Virus record (IMG/VR): IMGVR_UViG_3300008448_000307
Coordinates: 1-35,349 of that record
Strand: one strand, 5' to 3'
From: a virus
Length of the DNA: 35,349 nt
Shown here: positions 4,455-13,095 of the stretch, piece by piece
Layout: each line of letters opens with the position of its first letter
Numbering within the stretch: the first letter of the stretch is position 1
The notes under the pieces: model-generated
Database searches by the model: none
Seen by the model: the letters and a program-made list of their open reading frames with translations, nothing else
Told to the model about the DNA's origin: nothing
Translations under genes and position numbers: made by a program

Positions 4455-5249
4455 ATGAATCTAACAGCCGAACAAATCCAAGAGAATTGGGATGAATTAA
4501 TGGGGTATATTAATGAATATATTTCCGAACCACGTAAAGAAAAACTATTAGCATTTTATGAAAAATATGCTGATCGTTTAATATTAATGCCTGCTGCGCA
4601 TAAGAAAGAATACCATAATGCTTTCCCTGGAGGGTATGTAGAGCATGTTTTACGCGTTATTCGATGTGCTATCAAGCAAGCTACATTATGGGAAGATGAA
4701 GGATGTGATATGTCTACTTTTACTACTGAAGAATTGATATTCTCAGCACTAAACCATGATTTAGGTAAAATGGGTGATGAATCCGAGGATTCCTATATAC
4801 CCCAGACAGACCAATGGCGTAAAGATAAGTTAGGTGAGGATTATATGTTTAATACTAAAGTACCATTTTCATCTGTTCCAGATAGAGGGTTATTCCTTTT
4901 ACAATCTCATGGTATCCAATATACATTTAATGAGATGATTGCTATCCAGACTCACGATGGTTTATATGATGAGGCAAATAACAAGTATTTAAAGAACTTT
5001 ATGCCCGAGCAAAAACCAAGAACTTCATTACCTTTTATCTTACACCAGGCAGACTTAATGGCAGCACGTATTGAATTTGAACGTGAATGGTTACCAAAGT
5101 TAAAAGAAGGAAAAAAGAACTTGGATGGAGGGAAAGGAAATTATACATTGGGGAATAAACCAACCAATGTAAAGAAAACTCCAACCAAAGATAAAGCGTT
5201 GGGTTCAATTAAAAGTAATGGTTTAAAAAATTTATTAAATAACATATGA
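4455..5249 (+). CDS. HD-domain phosphohydrolase
   Basis: A 264-residue protein with the HD-superfamily metal-site order: H64 (GGYVEHVLRV), H101-D102 (SALNHDLGK), H167-D168 (IAIQTHDGLY), and H197 to D200 (FILHQADLMA). HD enzymes hydrolyse phosphate esters, for example nucleotides, cyclic nucleotides or RNA 3' ends. The F-P-G-G-Y-x-E-H form resembles the YhaM-like/HDIG branch. The C-terminal 45 residues are basic and low complexity (KGKKNLDGGKGN), a possible nucleic-acid tail. It overlaps the next gene by four bases (ATGA). Substrate unknown; turnover of nucleotides or of host signalling molecules are both reasonable. Confidence 0.85.
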   Translation: MNLTAEQIQENWDELMGYINEYISEPRKEKLLAFYEKYADRLILMPAAHKKEYHNAFPGGYVEHVLRVIRCAIKQATLWEDEGCDMSTFTTEELIFSALNHDLGKMGDESEDSYIPQTDQWRKDKLGEDYMFNTKVPFSSVPDRGLFLLQSHGIQYTFNEMIAIQTHDGLYDEANNKYLKNFMPEQKPRTSLPFILHQADLMAARIEFEREWLPKLKEGKKNLDGGKGNYTLGNKPTNVKKTPTKDKALGSIKSNGLKNLLNNI

Positions 5250-5530
5250 TACTTTATATTATAATAATTGTTTTAAGTTTACTAGTTGTATTTTTTGGAT
5301 TTTCAACATTTAATCTTATGCGTAAGCAAGAAAAAGCAGAAGATGTTCTGGTTTCATACATGGAGTATCTTGATAGACTTTCACGTGCTATTGAAATTTC
5401 GGATAAAACATTAAAAGAATTAGATAGGAATGGAACCTTTAAATCAGATGATGAAGTTGGTTTCTTTTTCGAATCTATACAACAAATACAAGATATATTA
5501 AATGACTTTAAGGTGATTCGAATCCAATGA
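5246..5530 (+). CDS. Membrane-anchored coiled-coil protein, 94 aa
   Basis: An N-terminal transmembrane segment at about residues 2-22 (LYIIIIVLSLLVVFFGF) is followed by a cytosolic helical domain rich in charged heptads (MEYLDRLSRAIEISDKTLKEL) and a C-terminal FFFESIQQIQDIL. It overlaps the HD gene upstream by four bases and the sigma gene downstream by four. It is therefore co-translated with the late sigma factor. I recall similar small membrane proteins beside late genes in T4-like marine phages, but without a function. Confidence 0.7.
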   Translation: MILYIIIIVLSLLVVFFGFSTFNLMRKQEKAEDVLVSYMEYLDRLSRAIEISDKTLKELDRNGTFKSDDEVGFFFESIQQIQDILNDFKVIRIQ

Positions 5531-6255
5531 TGATAACAAAAAAAGTAAGGGAAAAAAGAAGATATTTTACCCAAGAAACAGAAGATGCTATTGTTAGATA
5601 CAATAGCACTTCTATTATATCCGAGAAAAATAAAATATATGAGGAAGAAATCCATTATGCTTTCTTCAAATTAACTCAAAATATAATCCATACCTTTAAA
5701 TTCTACCATACCGAAGTAGAAGATTTAGAGCATCTTCAACATGAGATTATAGTATTTTTACTTTCAAAAATCCACTTATTTAATCCTGAAAATGGAGCCA
5801 AAGCCTATTCTTATTTTGGAACTATCGTAAAACGATGGTTAATTCTATATAACGAGAAAAATTATAAGAAGAAAGTCCAAAAATCATCTGTTGAAGATCT
5901 TGAAAAAGATGAAAACCATTCCTATACTCTAGAGGGTGGTCCTAGCAAAGATAAGTTATCTAACTTTATAGATACTTATGTTGATTTCATTTCAGAGAAT
6001 ATTTATACAATTTTTCCAAAAGGTAATGATGCTCAAATTGCCGATGCAGTCTTAGAGTTATTCCGTAAAAGAGATGGTATAGATATTTTTAATAAAAAGG
6101 CTCTTTACATTTATATACATGAGATGATAGATGTAAAAACTCCCAAAATAACCAAAATAGTAACTGTTCTACAAGACATATTTAAAAAGAATTACGTATT
6201 TTATTTAGAAAATGACTATCTAGATTTTAAAGAATGTACTGCAAGATATTTATAA
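5527..6255 (+). CDS. 55: Late-transcription sigma factor, T4 gp55-like
   Basis: The 242-residue protein has a sigma region-2-like helical core at about residues 40-125. It includes A-F-F-K-L-T-Q-N-I-I, then D-L-E-H-L-Q-H-E-I-I-V-F-L-L, then F-N-P-E-N-G-A-K-A-Y-S-Y-F-G-T-I-V-K-R-W-L. The N-P-x-x-G-x-K-A-Y-x-Y-F-x-x-x-x-x-R/K segment is what I recognise from gp55-type sigma factors of T4-like phages. These replace host sigma-70 on RNA polymerase and read late promoters together with the sliding clamp. It is slightly longer than T4 gp55 (185 residues). It sits directly before the tail module, and an ATATTTATAA motif overlaps its stop codon. No region-4-like HTH is evident, as in gp55. Confidence 0.75.
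   Translation: MMITKKVREKRRYFTQETEDAIVRYNSTSIISEKNKIYEEEIHYAFFKLTQNIIHTFKFYHTEVEDLEHLQHEIIVFLLSKIHLFNPENGAKAYSYFGTIVKRWLILYNEKNYKKKVQKSSVEDLEKDENHSYTLEGGPSKDKLSNFIDTYVDFISENIYTIFPKGNDAQIADAVLELFRKRDGIDIFNKKALYIYIHEMIDVKTPKITKIVTVLQDIFKKNYVFYLENDYLDFKECTARYL
6246..6255 (+). promoter_or_regulatory. Candidate late promoter motif ATATTTATAA, copy 1
   Basis: ATATTTATAA overlaps the stop of the gp55-like gene and lies 13 bases before the ATG at 6268, the first gene of the tail module. The same ten bases precede the genes at 8989, 11600 and 19210. Confidence 0.45.
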
Positions 6256-6267
6256 CAAAATCTTTTT

Positions 6268-6618
6268 ATGAGTACTCTAGATAAAAATATATTTGGTAAG
6301 AAAAAACTTTCGGATATTTTCCAAGAAATTTACAATAACCAAAAGAAAAAAGAAGAGCAAATTTCTGCTCTTATCAATGAACTTAAACCCCTTATTAATG
6401 ATATAGGAGATGCTACTTTAGTAGTTCCATTAATTAAAGAATATATGGAGTTGGGAATCCGAAATGATGAACAACTTATTAAAATGGCCACTATTGTTCA
6501 ACGTGCCTTAGCATCAGAGTCATCAGATGCTGCTGATTTTGGAATGACCGAAGAAGAAAAAGCACAACTACTAGCTGAAGTTAAAAATTTTAACCCACCA
6601 TCAAAAGATGTCTCATAA
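6268..6618 (+). CDS. Hypothetical protein at the head of the tail module, 116 aa
   Basis: A 116-residue helical, charged protein: STLDKNIFGKKKLSDIFQEI, then KKKEEQISALINELKPLIND, then a hydrophobic LVVPLIKEYMELGI stretch, ending with an acidic E-E-E-K-A-Q-L-L-A-E segment. Its start follows late motif copy 1, and its end overlaps the spike gene by 11 bases. Position and overlap suggest a tail-assembly or late-transcription accessory protein. T4 gp33 is another small helical partner of gp55, but I see no sequence support for that identity. Confidence 0.6.
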   Translation: MSTLDKNIFGKKKLSDIFQEIYNNQKKKEEQISALINELKPLINDIGDATLVVPLIKEYMELGIRNDEQLIKMATIVQRALASESSDAADFGMTEEEKAQLLAEVKNFNPPSKDVS

Positions 6619-7864
6619 GTTTGGCTTTCCTGCTTTAACTAATAGAGCTACAAATGGGAACGCACCAAAGAATTTTTCCGGAGAAAGAAAAAAACCCTTA
6701 ATAGTACGGGTTACTGATATCATAATGGATGAAAACCATCCATTGATTCAAAATGGTACATATGGTTTAAATTCATTGGGTTTAATAATAGGGTATGGAA
6801 CTAGACCTAATAACTTTGGGAAAACATATACAGCACTTCCATCAAATTCTAACACTAAAAAATACCCTACTGTAAATGAGCACGTTGAGCTCATTCAAAG
6901 CACTATTCCCAATAGTAATGGAATACAATGGTTATACCAAGAACCATTAGGATTATACGGTACATCCACACCTAATGGAAACCAATTCCCTTCAGTTACA
7001 CAAAACATTACCCCTGCATCTCAAAATTTAGATTACACTCAAATAGGGACAGGAGCTATCAATATTGTAGATAATCAACCACAAGAAATTGTTGTAAATT
7101 CTCTTGATAATCCTAGTCAAGCAACATTTGTTGAAAAATCAAACATACACCCTTTAATGCCCTTTGAAGGAGATATAATACATGAGGGGAGATATGGTAA
7201 TAGTTTACGTTTTGGCTCTACCTCTAAATCACAAAGTAAATATAAAAACAATTGGTCTGAAGGAGGAAATAATGGTGACCCTATCACTATATTGAGGAAT
7301 GGTCAACCAACTAACTCAACTGATGAAGGATGGATTCCCATTACAGAAAACATTAACAATGATTTATCCTCTATTTACTTAACATCTAACCAGAAGATAC
7401 CATTTAATTTAGCCCAACCTAATCTAATCTCATATAACGGATCAGCACCAGACCCTAAAACATTTACTTCACCTCAAATAATTCTTAATTCAACTAGAAT
7501 TATATTAAACGCTAAAACCGACAATATATTAATTAGCGGGCAACAATCAGTTGGTTTATCTTCAATCAAATCAGTGAATATAGATGCGCCTAAAACAGTT
7601 ATTCAATCGAGTAATATATTTTTAGGGGATAGTAACGCTATTGAGCGTGGAGTAATGGGTGATACATTATACAATAAATTAGATATTGTACTAGAATCAT
7701 TAATTACATTAGTGAGTGTATTAGAAGTACAACAACTTTGGCCTGGTGGTTTAGCTGCACCTGATGGAGGAATGATGACTACTTCCTCAAATGTTAAAGC
7801 TCAATTAACTAATATTAAAACTACTTTAACTGAAATTTTATCTAAAACAGTTAAAACTACTTAA
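6608..7864 (+). CDS. Baseplate central hub/spike protein, gp5-like
   Basis: The 418-residue protein has an N-terminal Gly/Asn-rich region. An OB-fold-like segment follows at about residues 183-204: M-P-F-E-G-D-I-I-H-E-G-R-Y-G-N-S-L-R-F-G-S. That pattern is typical of the OB domain in gp5-like central spikes of T4-like marine phages. A repetitive beta stretch at about 290-345 (IILNSTRIILNAKTDNI, then SVNIDAPKTVIQSSNIFLGD) resembles the stacked strands of the gp5/VgrG beta-helix needle. A C-terminal helical part follows. No lysozyme domain is present, unlike T4 gp5. It would sit at the centre of the baseplate and pierce the outer membrane. Confidence 0.7.
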   Translation: MSHKFGFPALTNRATNGNAPKNFSGERKKPLIVRVTDIIMDENHPLIQNGTYGLNSLGLIIGYGTRPNNFGKTYTALPSNSNTKKYPTVNEHVELIQSTIPNSNGIQWLYQEPLGLYGTSTPNGNQFPSVTQNITPASQNLDYTQIGTGAINIVDNQPQEIVVNSLDNPSQATFVEKSNIHPLMPFEGDIIHEGRYGNSLRFGSTSKSQSKYKNNWSEGGNNGDPITILRNGQPTNSTDEGWIPITENINNDLSSIYLTSNQKIPFNLAQPNLISYNGSAPDPKTFTSPQIILNSTRIILNAKTDNILISGQQSVGLSSIKSVNIDAPKTVIQSSNIFLGDSNAIERGVMGDTLYNKLDIVLESLITLVSVLEVQQLWPGGLAAPDGGMMTTSSNVKAQLTNIKTTLTEILSKTVKTT

Positions 7865-8970
7865 TGGAAGATACTAAAACATATAATATAAAAGGGAAAA
7901 TCTCTTACAATAATGAACCTATTACTGGGGCTAAAGTTGAGGTCAACTCTAATGTAGTTTACAGTGACTCTAGTGGAAATTTTACTATAAATGGGAGTTA
8001 TATTGATTTATTTAACTTAATTATCACTAAATCAAATTTTGCTACTTATACATACCTCCCCTTTGATTCAAATAATAATATAAAATCTGATTTGGGGGTG
8101 ATTGAATTAGTTCCTTTACAAATAGATTTAAACCAACAAATAGCCAAAACAGCATCCCTACCAGAATCCTCTATAAAAGCTATTACTGCTTCAAAAACAA
8201 ATTTTGAAACGTTACAACAAAAAAAATTAAATAATCTATTAACTACATTAACATTTACCTTACTACCTTTAATATTAAAATTAATAGCAAAGTTTGGTGT
8301 ATCTAATGCTAAAGAAGCACTAGCAAAGAACTTCTCCACCCCTAATTCATGTCCTACCCCACAAGAATTAACGGATATAATTAATAAAAAAAATAAACTA
8401 GTTAAACAATTAAATATAGCTTATAAAACAATATCAACAATTACCACAGCGTTAACTGTTATAGAAGCTTTAATAGTTACTTTATCTACTGCTTCTAAAG
8501 CAATTCTTTTAAACCCCACACCTGTACCTGCATCTGTAACAGAAACATCTAGTACTATTGATAAACAGATTAAAAAATATAAAACTGTAGTAGAAGTAAC
8601 ATTAGTAACTTTATTAATTTTAAAAGATACATTATCTGAAATTATAAATTATTTGAATTTGTTGGATCAATTTATCCAACATTGTGCTCCTAACTCTACT
8701 CAAACACAAGAACAATTATCAACAGAATTAATTGCTCTTACTCAACAGCAAACACAACAGGGTCAACCTGTATATTCAAACGTAAATGGATTTGAAATGG
8801 GAGTTGAAACAGAAACAACAGAAAATCCTTTAAAACGTAGAAGAGCTATAGCTAGAAATAAACAAGGTGTAGTCATGTTAAGAGGAGAGTGGTCTTTTAG
8901 CTCAATTGATCAGATATTGATAGATGAACTTGTATTTTATATACAAACAAATAATTTAAAAGCCGATTAA
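7864..8970 (+). CDS. Carboxypeptidase-regulatory-like domain protein of the baseplate module
   Basis: A 368-residue protein. Residues about 5-60 carry a carboxypeptidase-regulatory-like (Ig-type) domain: I-K-G-K-I-S-Y-N-N-E-P-I-T-G-A-K-V, then V-Y-S-D-S-S-G-N-F-T-I. Such domains are common in Bacteroidota surface proteins. Three long hydrophobic helices follow near 126-144, 195-212 and 242-260, separated by charged helices and a TQQQTQQGQ linker. A C-terminal domain near 310-368 (RNKQGVVMLRGEWSFSSID) closes it. It overlaps the spike gene by one base (TAATG). It may be a hub or tape-measure-like protein, or one that contacts the host membrane after contraction. Exact role unknown. Confidence 0.6.
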   Translation: MEDTKTYNIKGKISYNNEPITGAKVEVNSNVVYSDSSGNFTINGSYIDLFNLIITKSNFATYTYLPFDSNNNIKSDLGVIELVPLQIDLNQQIAKTASLPESSIKAITASKTNFETLQQKKLNNLLTTLTFTLLPLILKLIAKFGVSNAKEALAKNFSTPNSCPTPQELTDIINKKNKLVKQLNIAYKTISTITTALTVIEALIVTLSTASKAILLNPTPVPASVTETSSTIDKQIKKYKTVVEVTLVTLLILKDTLSEIINYLNLLDQFIQHCAPNSTQTQEQLSTELIALTQQQTQQGQPVYSNVNGFEMGVETETTENPLKRRRAIARNKQGVVMLRGEWSFSSIDQILIDELVFYIQTNNLKAD

Positions 8971-8974
8971 TTTA

Positions 8975-8984
8975 ATATTTATAA
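8975..8984 (+). promoter_or_regulatory. Candidate late promoter motif ATATTTATAA, copy 2
   Basis: The motif is the core of the 18-base gap between the stop at 8970 and the ATG at 8989. The whole gap consists of this motif and its flanks, which favours a functional element over chance. Confidence 0.45.
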
Positions 8985-8988
8985 CCAT

Positions 8989-9327
8989 ATGAAAGCAACA
9001 GAACTTAAAAAATTTATTAAAGAAGCTGTTAAAGAAGCAATTCAAGAAGAATTGAAGGACATTTTATTGGAAGCCGTTAAAAATCCAAAACCCGTAATCG
9101 TACATGAGTCTTACACTCCTGCTCCAACTACATCCCCTTCAATTCCACCTATTACAATGGATAAAAGACAAGCCTATATGGATGTTTTAGGAGAAACTGC
9201 TTTAAGTTTTACCTCAAAAGATGTATCAAGATTTAACCCTGGAGTAAACGCAGACCCTGTAAATGGTTCTTTACCTGAAGGTGAATTAGGGATGGATCAA
9301 ATAATGAATTTAATGAGTAATAGATAA
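8989..9327 (+). CDS. Small protein with a basic amphipathic N-terminal helix
   Basis: A 112-residue protein. Residues 1-31 form a highly charged amphipathic helix: MKATELKKFIKEAVKEAIQE, then ELKDILLEAVK. The first turn has the form F-I-K-E/A, like the (I/L)-x-E cleavage sites in T4 capsid-targeting peptides and like the starts of many proteins at 24061-34094. A Pro/Thr linker (TPAPTTSPSIPPITM) and a C-terminal part ending in EGELGMDQIMNLMSNR follow. It is coupled to the gp25 gene (TAATG). It may be a baseplate assembly factor or a packaged protein. Confidence 0.6.
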   Translation: MKATELKKFIKEAVKEAIQEELKDILLEAVKNPKPVIVHESYTPAPTTSPSIPPITMDKRQAYMDVLGETALSFTSKDVSRFNPGVNADPVNGSLPEGELGMDQIMNLMSNR

Positions 9328-9731
9328 TGGCATTTAATCCCCAACAAATATATCCAATTGATTTAAACGCTAGTAAGGCGGTTGGGGTTGACATTCCTTT
9401 TAATGGTAATGCGGTTTTTAAATCAAATTACTTAACTAAGGATGCTATAAAAAATAACTTAATCAATTTCTTCTTAACCAACCCAGGTGAAAGATACTTA
9501 AATCCAACATTTGGTGGTGGTTTAAGAGCGTTTATTTTTGAACAAATTACAAGTGATAATTTAGATTTTCTTAGAGAAGATATTAACTCCAAATTAATCA
9601 ACTATTTTCCAAATGTTCAAGTAAATGATTTAACAGTTACTGGACAAGTAGATACCAATCAAATAACAGTAACCCTACAATACTCAGTAATTAACACAAA
9701 TATTACTGATAATCTAGAAATCCAATTTTAA
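9327..9731 (+). CDS. 25: Baseplate wedge protein, gp25-like
   Basis: The 134-residue protein matches the gp25-like family in length and layout. The central motif L-T-N-P-G-E-R-Y-L-N-P-T-F-G-G-G-L-R-A-F-I-F-E (near 48-72) is diagnostic, followed by two beta strands (LTVTGQ, then NQITVTLQYSV). gp25 joins gp6 and gp53 in the inner wedge and helps start sheath assembly. The next gene is gp6-like, the usual neighbour. The start is coupled to the preceding stop (TAATG). Confidence 0.9.
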   Translation: MAFNPQQIYPIDLNASKAVGVDIPFNGNAVFKSNYLTKDAIKNNLINFFLTNPGERYLNPTFGGGLRAFIFEQITSDNLDFLREDINSKLINYFPNVQVNDLTVTGQVDTNQITVTLQYSVINTNITDNLEIQF

Positions 9732-9733
9732 TA

Positions 9734-11584
9734 ATGGCAACAACTAATAGAGATATAAAATATATAAACAGGGATTTTTCTGATTTCAGACAACGTTTGA
9801 TTGAATATACTAAAACTTACTTCCCTAACACTTACAATGACTTTTCCCCAGCATCTCCTGGGATGTTATTCATGGAACAAGCTTCATATGTAGGTGATGT
9901 TTTAAGTTTCTATTTAGATAATCAATTCCAAGAAAATTTTATTCAATATGCTCAACAAACAAATAATGTATTTGAATTAGCATATATGTTTGGTTATAAA
10001 CCAAAAACAACTGGAGTAGCACAATCCACTATTGATTTTTATCAACAATTACCTGCTAAAACAGTTAGTGGTTCTGTTATACCTGATTATGATTACGCTA
10101 TAACCATTGGAGAAAACTCAATAATTACCCCCCAAAACGGATCTCCTTTCATTATCCAAGATAAACTAGACTTTTCAGTTTCCAGTTCACAAGACCCTAC
10201 AGAAGTTTCAGTCTATCAAATTTCAGGGAATACACCCCAGTATTTCTTATTGAAAAAAAGTAGAAATGCTATTTCTGCAACTGTTAATACACAAACTTTT
10301 GGTTTTAATGAACCACAATCATTTCAAACTATAAATATTTCTACTGCAAATATTATAGGAATTTTAGATATAGTTGACTCTGATGGGAATGTATGGTATG
10401 AAGTAGATCATCTAGGGCAAGAAATGGTATATAAACCTATATCAAATACTAATATAAATGACCCCAATAATGTTGTTAATAATTTAGTTCCATATATTCT
10501 AAAATTAGAAAAAGTACAAAGAAGATTTGCTACTCGTTTTACATCTTTAAATAACTTACAAATCCAATTTGGTTCAGGAACAACAGCTGATAGCGATGAA
10601 GAAATTACTCCAAACCCAAATAATGTAGGTTTAGGGTTACCATTTATTAAAGATAAATTAACAACAGCATATTCACCAGCTAATTTTCTTTATACCAATA
10701 CTTATGGGATTTCACCTTCAAATACAACATTGACTGTAAGATATTTAACTGGTGGGGGTGTTACTTCAAATGTAGCAGCTAACACTTTAACTAACTTAAA
10801 TAAAGCAAATTCTCAATTTAATAACATAAATTTAAATCCTACCACAGCTAATTACATATTCAATTCATTAGCTTCAACTAACCCTAACGCGGCATCTGGT
10901 GGTAAGGGTGGAGATACTATAGAGGAAATTAGACAAAATACTTTAGCATTAGTTGCTTCCCAACAACGTTCAGTTACAGCTGATGATTATTTAATACGTG
11001 CTTTGAGTATGCCTTCTGAATATGGATCCCTTACTAAAGCATATATTGAACAACCTAAATTAACTGATGAGCAAGTTTCTACAATTGAAACTCTTAATTT
11101 ATATTGCTTATCTCAAAACGCAGCTGGGCAATTAGATTATGCTTCTGATTTGTTAAAAAAGAATCTTAGAACATATCTATCTCAATATAGAGTAATTGGA
11201 GATAATATTGAAATAAGAGACGCATATATTATTAATATTGGAATTAATTTTGAAATTATAGTTTTACCTGAATATAACAATAATGAGGTATTATTAGCAT
11301 GTGTGACTGCTTTGCAAAACTATTTTAACATCAATAATTGGCAAATCAACCAACCAATAATGTTAAGAGATCTTTATATTCTATTAGATAGAGTTAAAGG
11401 TGTTCAAACAGTTAAAAATATTAACATTTCAAATAAAGCAGGCACATCATCAGGATACTCAGCATACGCATATGATATAACGGGTGCTACTCAAAATCAA
11501 GTAATATACCCTTCACTAGATCCAAGTATATTTGAAGTTCGTTATCCTAATTTAGATATTAAGGGGAAAGTTGTGCCTCTATAA
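9734..11584 (+). CDS. 6: Baseplate wedge protein, gp6-like (J-like)
   Basis: The 616-residue protein is close to T4 gp6 in size (660). The N-terminus carries N-R-D-F-S-D-F-R-Q-R-L-I-E-Y, then S-P-A-S-P-G-M-L-F-M-E-Q-A-S-Y-V-G-D-V-L-S-F-Y-L-D-N-Q-F-Q-E, the start typical of gp6-like wedge proteins. A middle section has the baseplate J-like features G-G-D-T-I-E-E-I-R and Q-Q-R-S-V-T-A-D-D-Y (near 390-420). C-terminal I-M-L-R-D-L-Y-I-L-L-D-R-V-K-G-V is also family-like. gp6 forms the inner baseplate ring with gp7 and gp25. It begins two bases after the gp25-like stop. Confidence 0.9.
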   Translation: MATTNRDIKYINRDFSDFRQRLIEYTKTYFPNTYNDFSPASPGMLFMEQASYVGDVLSFYLDNQFQENFIQYAQQTNNVFELAYMFGYKPKTTGVAQSTIDFYQQLPAKTVSGSVIPDYDYAITIGENSIITPQNGSPFIIQDKLDFSVSSSQDPTEVSVYQISGNTPQYFLLKKSRNAISATVNTQTFGFNEPQSFQTINISTANIIGILDIVDSDGNVWYEVDHLGQEMVYKPISNTNINDPNNVVNNLVPYILKLEKVQRRFATRFTSLNNLQIQFGSGTTADSDEEITPNPNNVGLGLPFIKDKLTTAYSPANFLYTNTYGISPSNTTLTVRYLTGGGVTSNVAANTLTNLNKANSQFNNINLNPTTANYIFNSLASTNPNAASGGKGGDTIEEIRQNTLALVASQQRSVTADDYLIRALSMPSEYGSLTKAYIEQPKLTDEQVSTIETLNLYCLSQNAAGQLDYASDLLKKNLRTYLSQYRVIGDNIEIRDAYIINIGINFEIIVLPEYNNNEVLLACVTALQNYFNINNWQINQPIMLRDLYILLDRVKGVQTVKNINISNKAGTSSGYSAYAYDITGATQNQVIYPSLDPSIFEVRYPNLDIKGKVVPL

Positions 11585-11593
11585 TATTTATAA
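11584..11593 (+). promoter_or_regulatory. Candidate late promoter motif ATATTTATAA, copy 3
   Basis: The motif starts in the stop codon of the gp6-like gene and is followed by TAAAAAA and the ATG at 11600. The gap is only 15 bases, as at 8975. Confidence 0.45.
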
Positions 11594-11599
11594 TAAAAA

Positions 11600-12733
11600 A
11601 TGGCTGTTTATAAAATATTCCCTTATAAGGATGCTTCCATATACTCTTATTATCCGAGCATGAACTCGGGAATGGATGCCATAAGCGAAATATATAATAC
11701 TATTACCCCAGAAGGAACCCCAGATGTAGCTCGTTTTTTAACGCAATTTGACTCCAACGAAATAGTAAATATAATCGATAATAAAATAAATGGCTCTACT
11801 TGGGATGTTCATTTTAAAGGATTTATAGCATCTGCCCAAGGAATCTCTTCAGAATATGATGTTGAAATCTATCCAGTTGCCCAAGATTGGAATAATGGAA
11901 CTGGTGAATTTGGTGATTCACCTGAAACCCAAGATGGAATTTCATGGACATACTCTAACTATTCAGGATCAGGACTTTGGAGTGCTAGTGGATCAAATGG
12001 ATCCGAACTATATACAAGTTCATTTAACCCCTCATTTTCAACTCAAGGAGGAGGTAACTGGTTTTATTCTGGGTCTGGGGTACCATCATATAAAGTAACT
12101 CAATCTTTTGGATTAAGAAGTGATAAGGATATAGATGTAAACGTAAAAACTATTGTAGATAAATGGTATAGCGGCTCTATCCCAAATTACGGATTTATAA
12201 CTAAATGGGAAGACTCAGTTGAATTTACAAATAGCCAATATGTTCAACCTGTAGCAAAATACTATAGTGTTGATACAAATACAATTTATCCTCCACAATT
12301 GGAATTTAGATGGAGAGATTATTCAACAGTATTAACAGGTTCTTTAACAGGTAGTATAGTTACTACAACTAACCTAAAATTAGCTTTAAACGAAAATCCT
12401 GGAGTATTTTATACTGATAGTGTAAATAGATTTAGAGTTAATTCAAGCCCTTTATACCCTACACGTGTATACCAAACTTCATCTTACTTTGTAGATTTGA
12501 ATTTTTTACCTACTTCTTCATTCTATGCTGTAAAAGACTTGGATACTGATGAGTTTATTATTAACTTTGATACTCAATATACTCAAATTAGCTCTGATGC
12601 TAGTGGGAATTATTTTGATATTTACATGAATGGACTTGAACCAGAAAGATATTATGCGATTTTAATCAAGACTATAATTAATGGTTCTACACTTATTTTT
12701 GATGATCAATATTATTTTAAAGTCATTAACTGA
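11600..12733 (+). CDS. DNRLRE-like baseplate-associated structural protein
   Basis: A 377-residue beta-rich protein. Its N-terminus (VYKIFPYKDASIYSYYP, then MNSGMDAISEIYN) has the order of DNRLRE-type domains: a start with K-D-A-S-I, a Gly/Met turn, then a long beta sandwich. The middle is rich in Ser, Gly and Trp (SGSGLWSASGSNG), as in receptor-binding or fibre-attachment proteins. A C-terminal domain near 285-377 (VNSSPLYPTRVYQTSSYFV) ends the protein. By position, between gp6 and the giant protein, it may fill a gp7/gp8-like outer-wedge role. It is coupled to the next gene (TGATG). Confidence 0.6.
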   Translation: MAVYKIFPYKDASIYSYYPSMNSGMDAISEIYNTITPEGTPDVARFLTQFDSNEIVNIIDNKINGSTWDVHFKGFIASAQGISSEYDVEIYPVAQDWNNGTGEFGDSPETQDGISWTYSNYSGSGLWSASGSNGSELYTSSFNPSFSTQGGGNWFYSGSGVPSYKVTQSFGLRSDKDIDVNVKTIVDKWYSGSIPNYGFITKWEDSVEFTNSQYVQPVAKYYSVDTNTIYPPQLEFRWRDYSTVLTGSLTGSIVTTTNLKLALNENPGVFYTDSVNRFRVNSSPLYPTRVYQTSSYFVDLNFLPTSSFYAVKDLDTDEFIINFDTQYTQISSDASGNYFDIYMNGLEPERYYAILIKTIINGSTLIFDDQYYFKVIN

Positions 12734-13095
12734 TGAGTGAAAATATTAAATTAAATAAACAGGTATATAATAAAAATGATTATCAAAAAATCATTGACAC
12801 CTCTTTCAAACAACTAGGTGTTCAAACTATTCAACAACAGTTAGCACAACAGCCTACTGTTAACGAATTTTTTTTAATGTATAATGATTTGTTCTATGAT
12901 ATTCCTGAAACAGGTGATGCAAATTCACATGAATATTTAATTAAAAAAAGTAGTGAATATATTGGATTTGATGCAAATAATGAAGAAATACAAGCTCTAC
13001 AAGCTGAAATAGCTCAATTAAGAACTGAACTACTTGACGCTCAAAAACGAATAATAGAATTACAAACAGGAACCCCACTAGCTAACCCACAATAA
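12733..13095 (+). CDS. Small structural or chaperone-like protein with a C-terminal coiled coil
   Basis: A 120-residue protein. The N-terminal part is helical with Q-rich runs (TIQQQLAQQPTVNEFFLMY). The C-terminus (IQALQAEIAQLRTELLDAQK) is a clear leucine-heptad coiled coil, suggesting a trimer or dimer. It overlaps both neighbours by one base, so it is made together with the giant tail protein. It may be an assembly chaperone or a trimeric wedge component such as gp10 or gp53 equivalents; no similarity is visible. Confidence 0.6.
   Translation: MSENIKLNKQVYNKNDYQKIIDTSFKQLGVQTIQQQLAQQPTVNEFFLMYNDLFYDIPETGDANSHEYLIKKSSEYIGFDANNEEIQALQAEIAQLRTELLDAQKRIIELQTGTPLANPQ

Noticed and set aside
6608-7864. 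Lysozyme domain expected in a T4 gp5-like protein
   Set aside because: No E-x8-D-x5-T lysozyme signature is visible, so the spike is described without it.
10330-10340. TATAAATA-like T4 late box on the + strand
   Set aside because: It lies inside the gp6-like coding sequence with no gene start nearby; it is probably chance in AT-rich DNA.
11856-12098. Plus-strand 80-codon frame inside the DNRLRE-like gene, and a similar one at 16372-16560
   Set aside because: They are out-of-frame readings of coherent structural proteins without a separate start signal.
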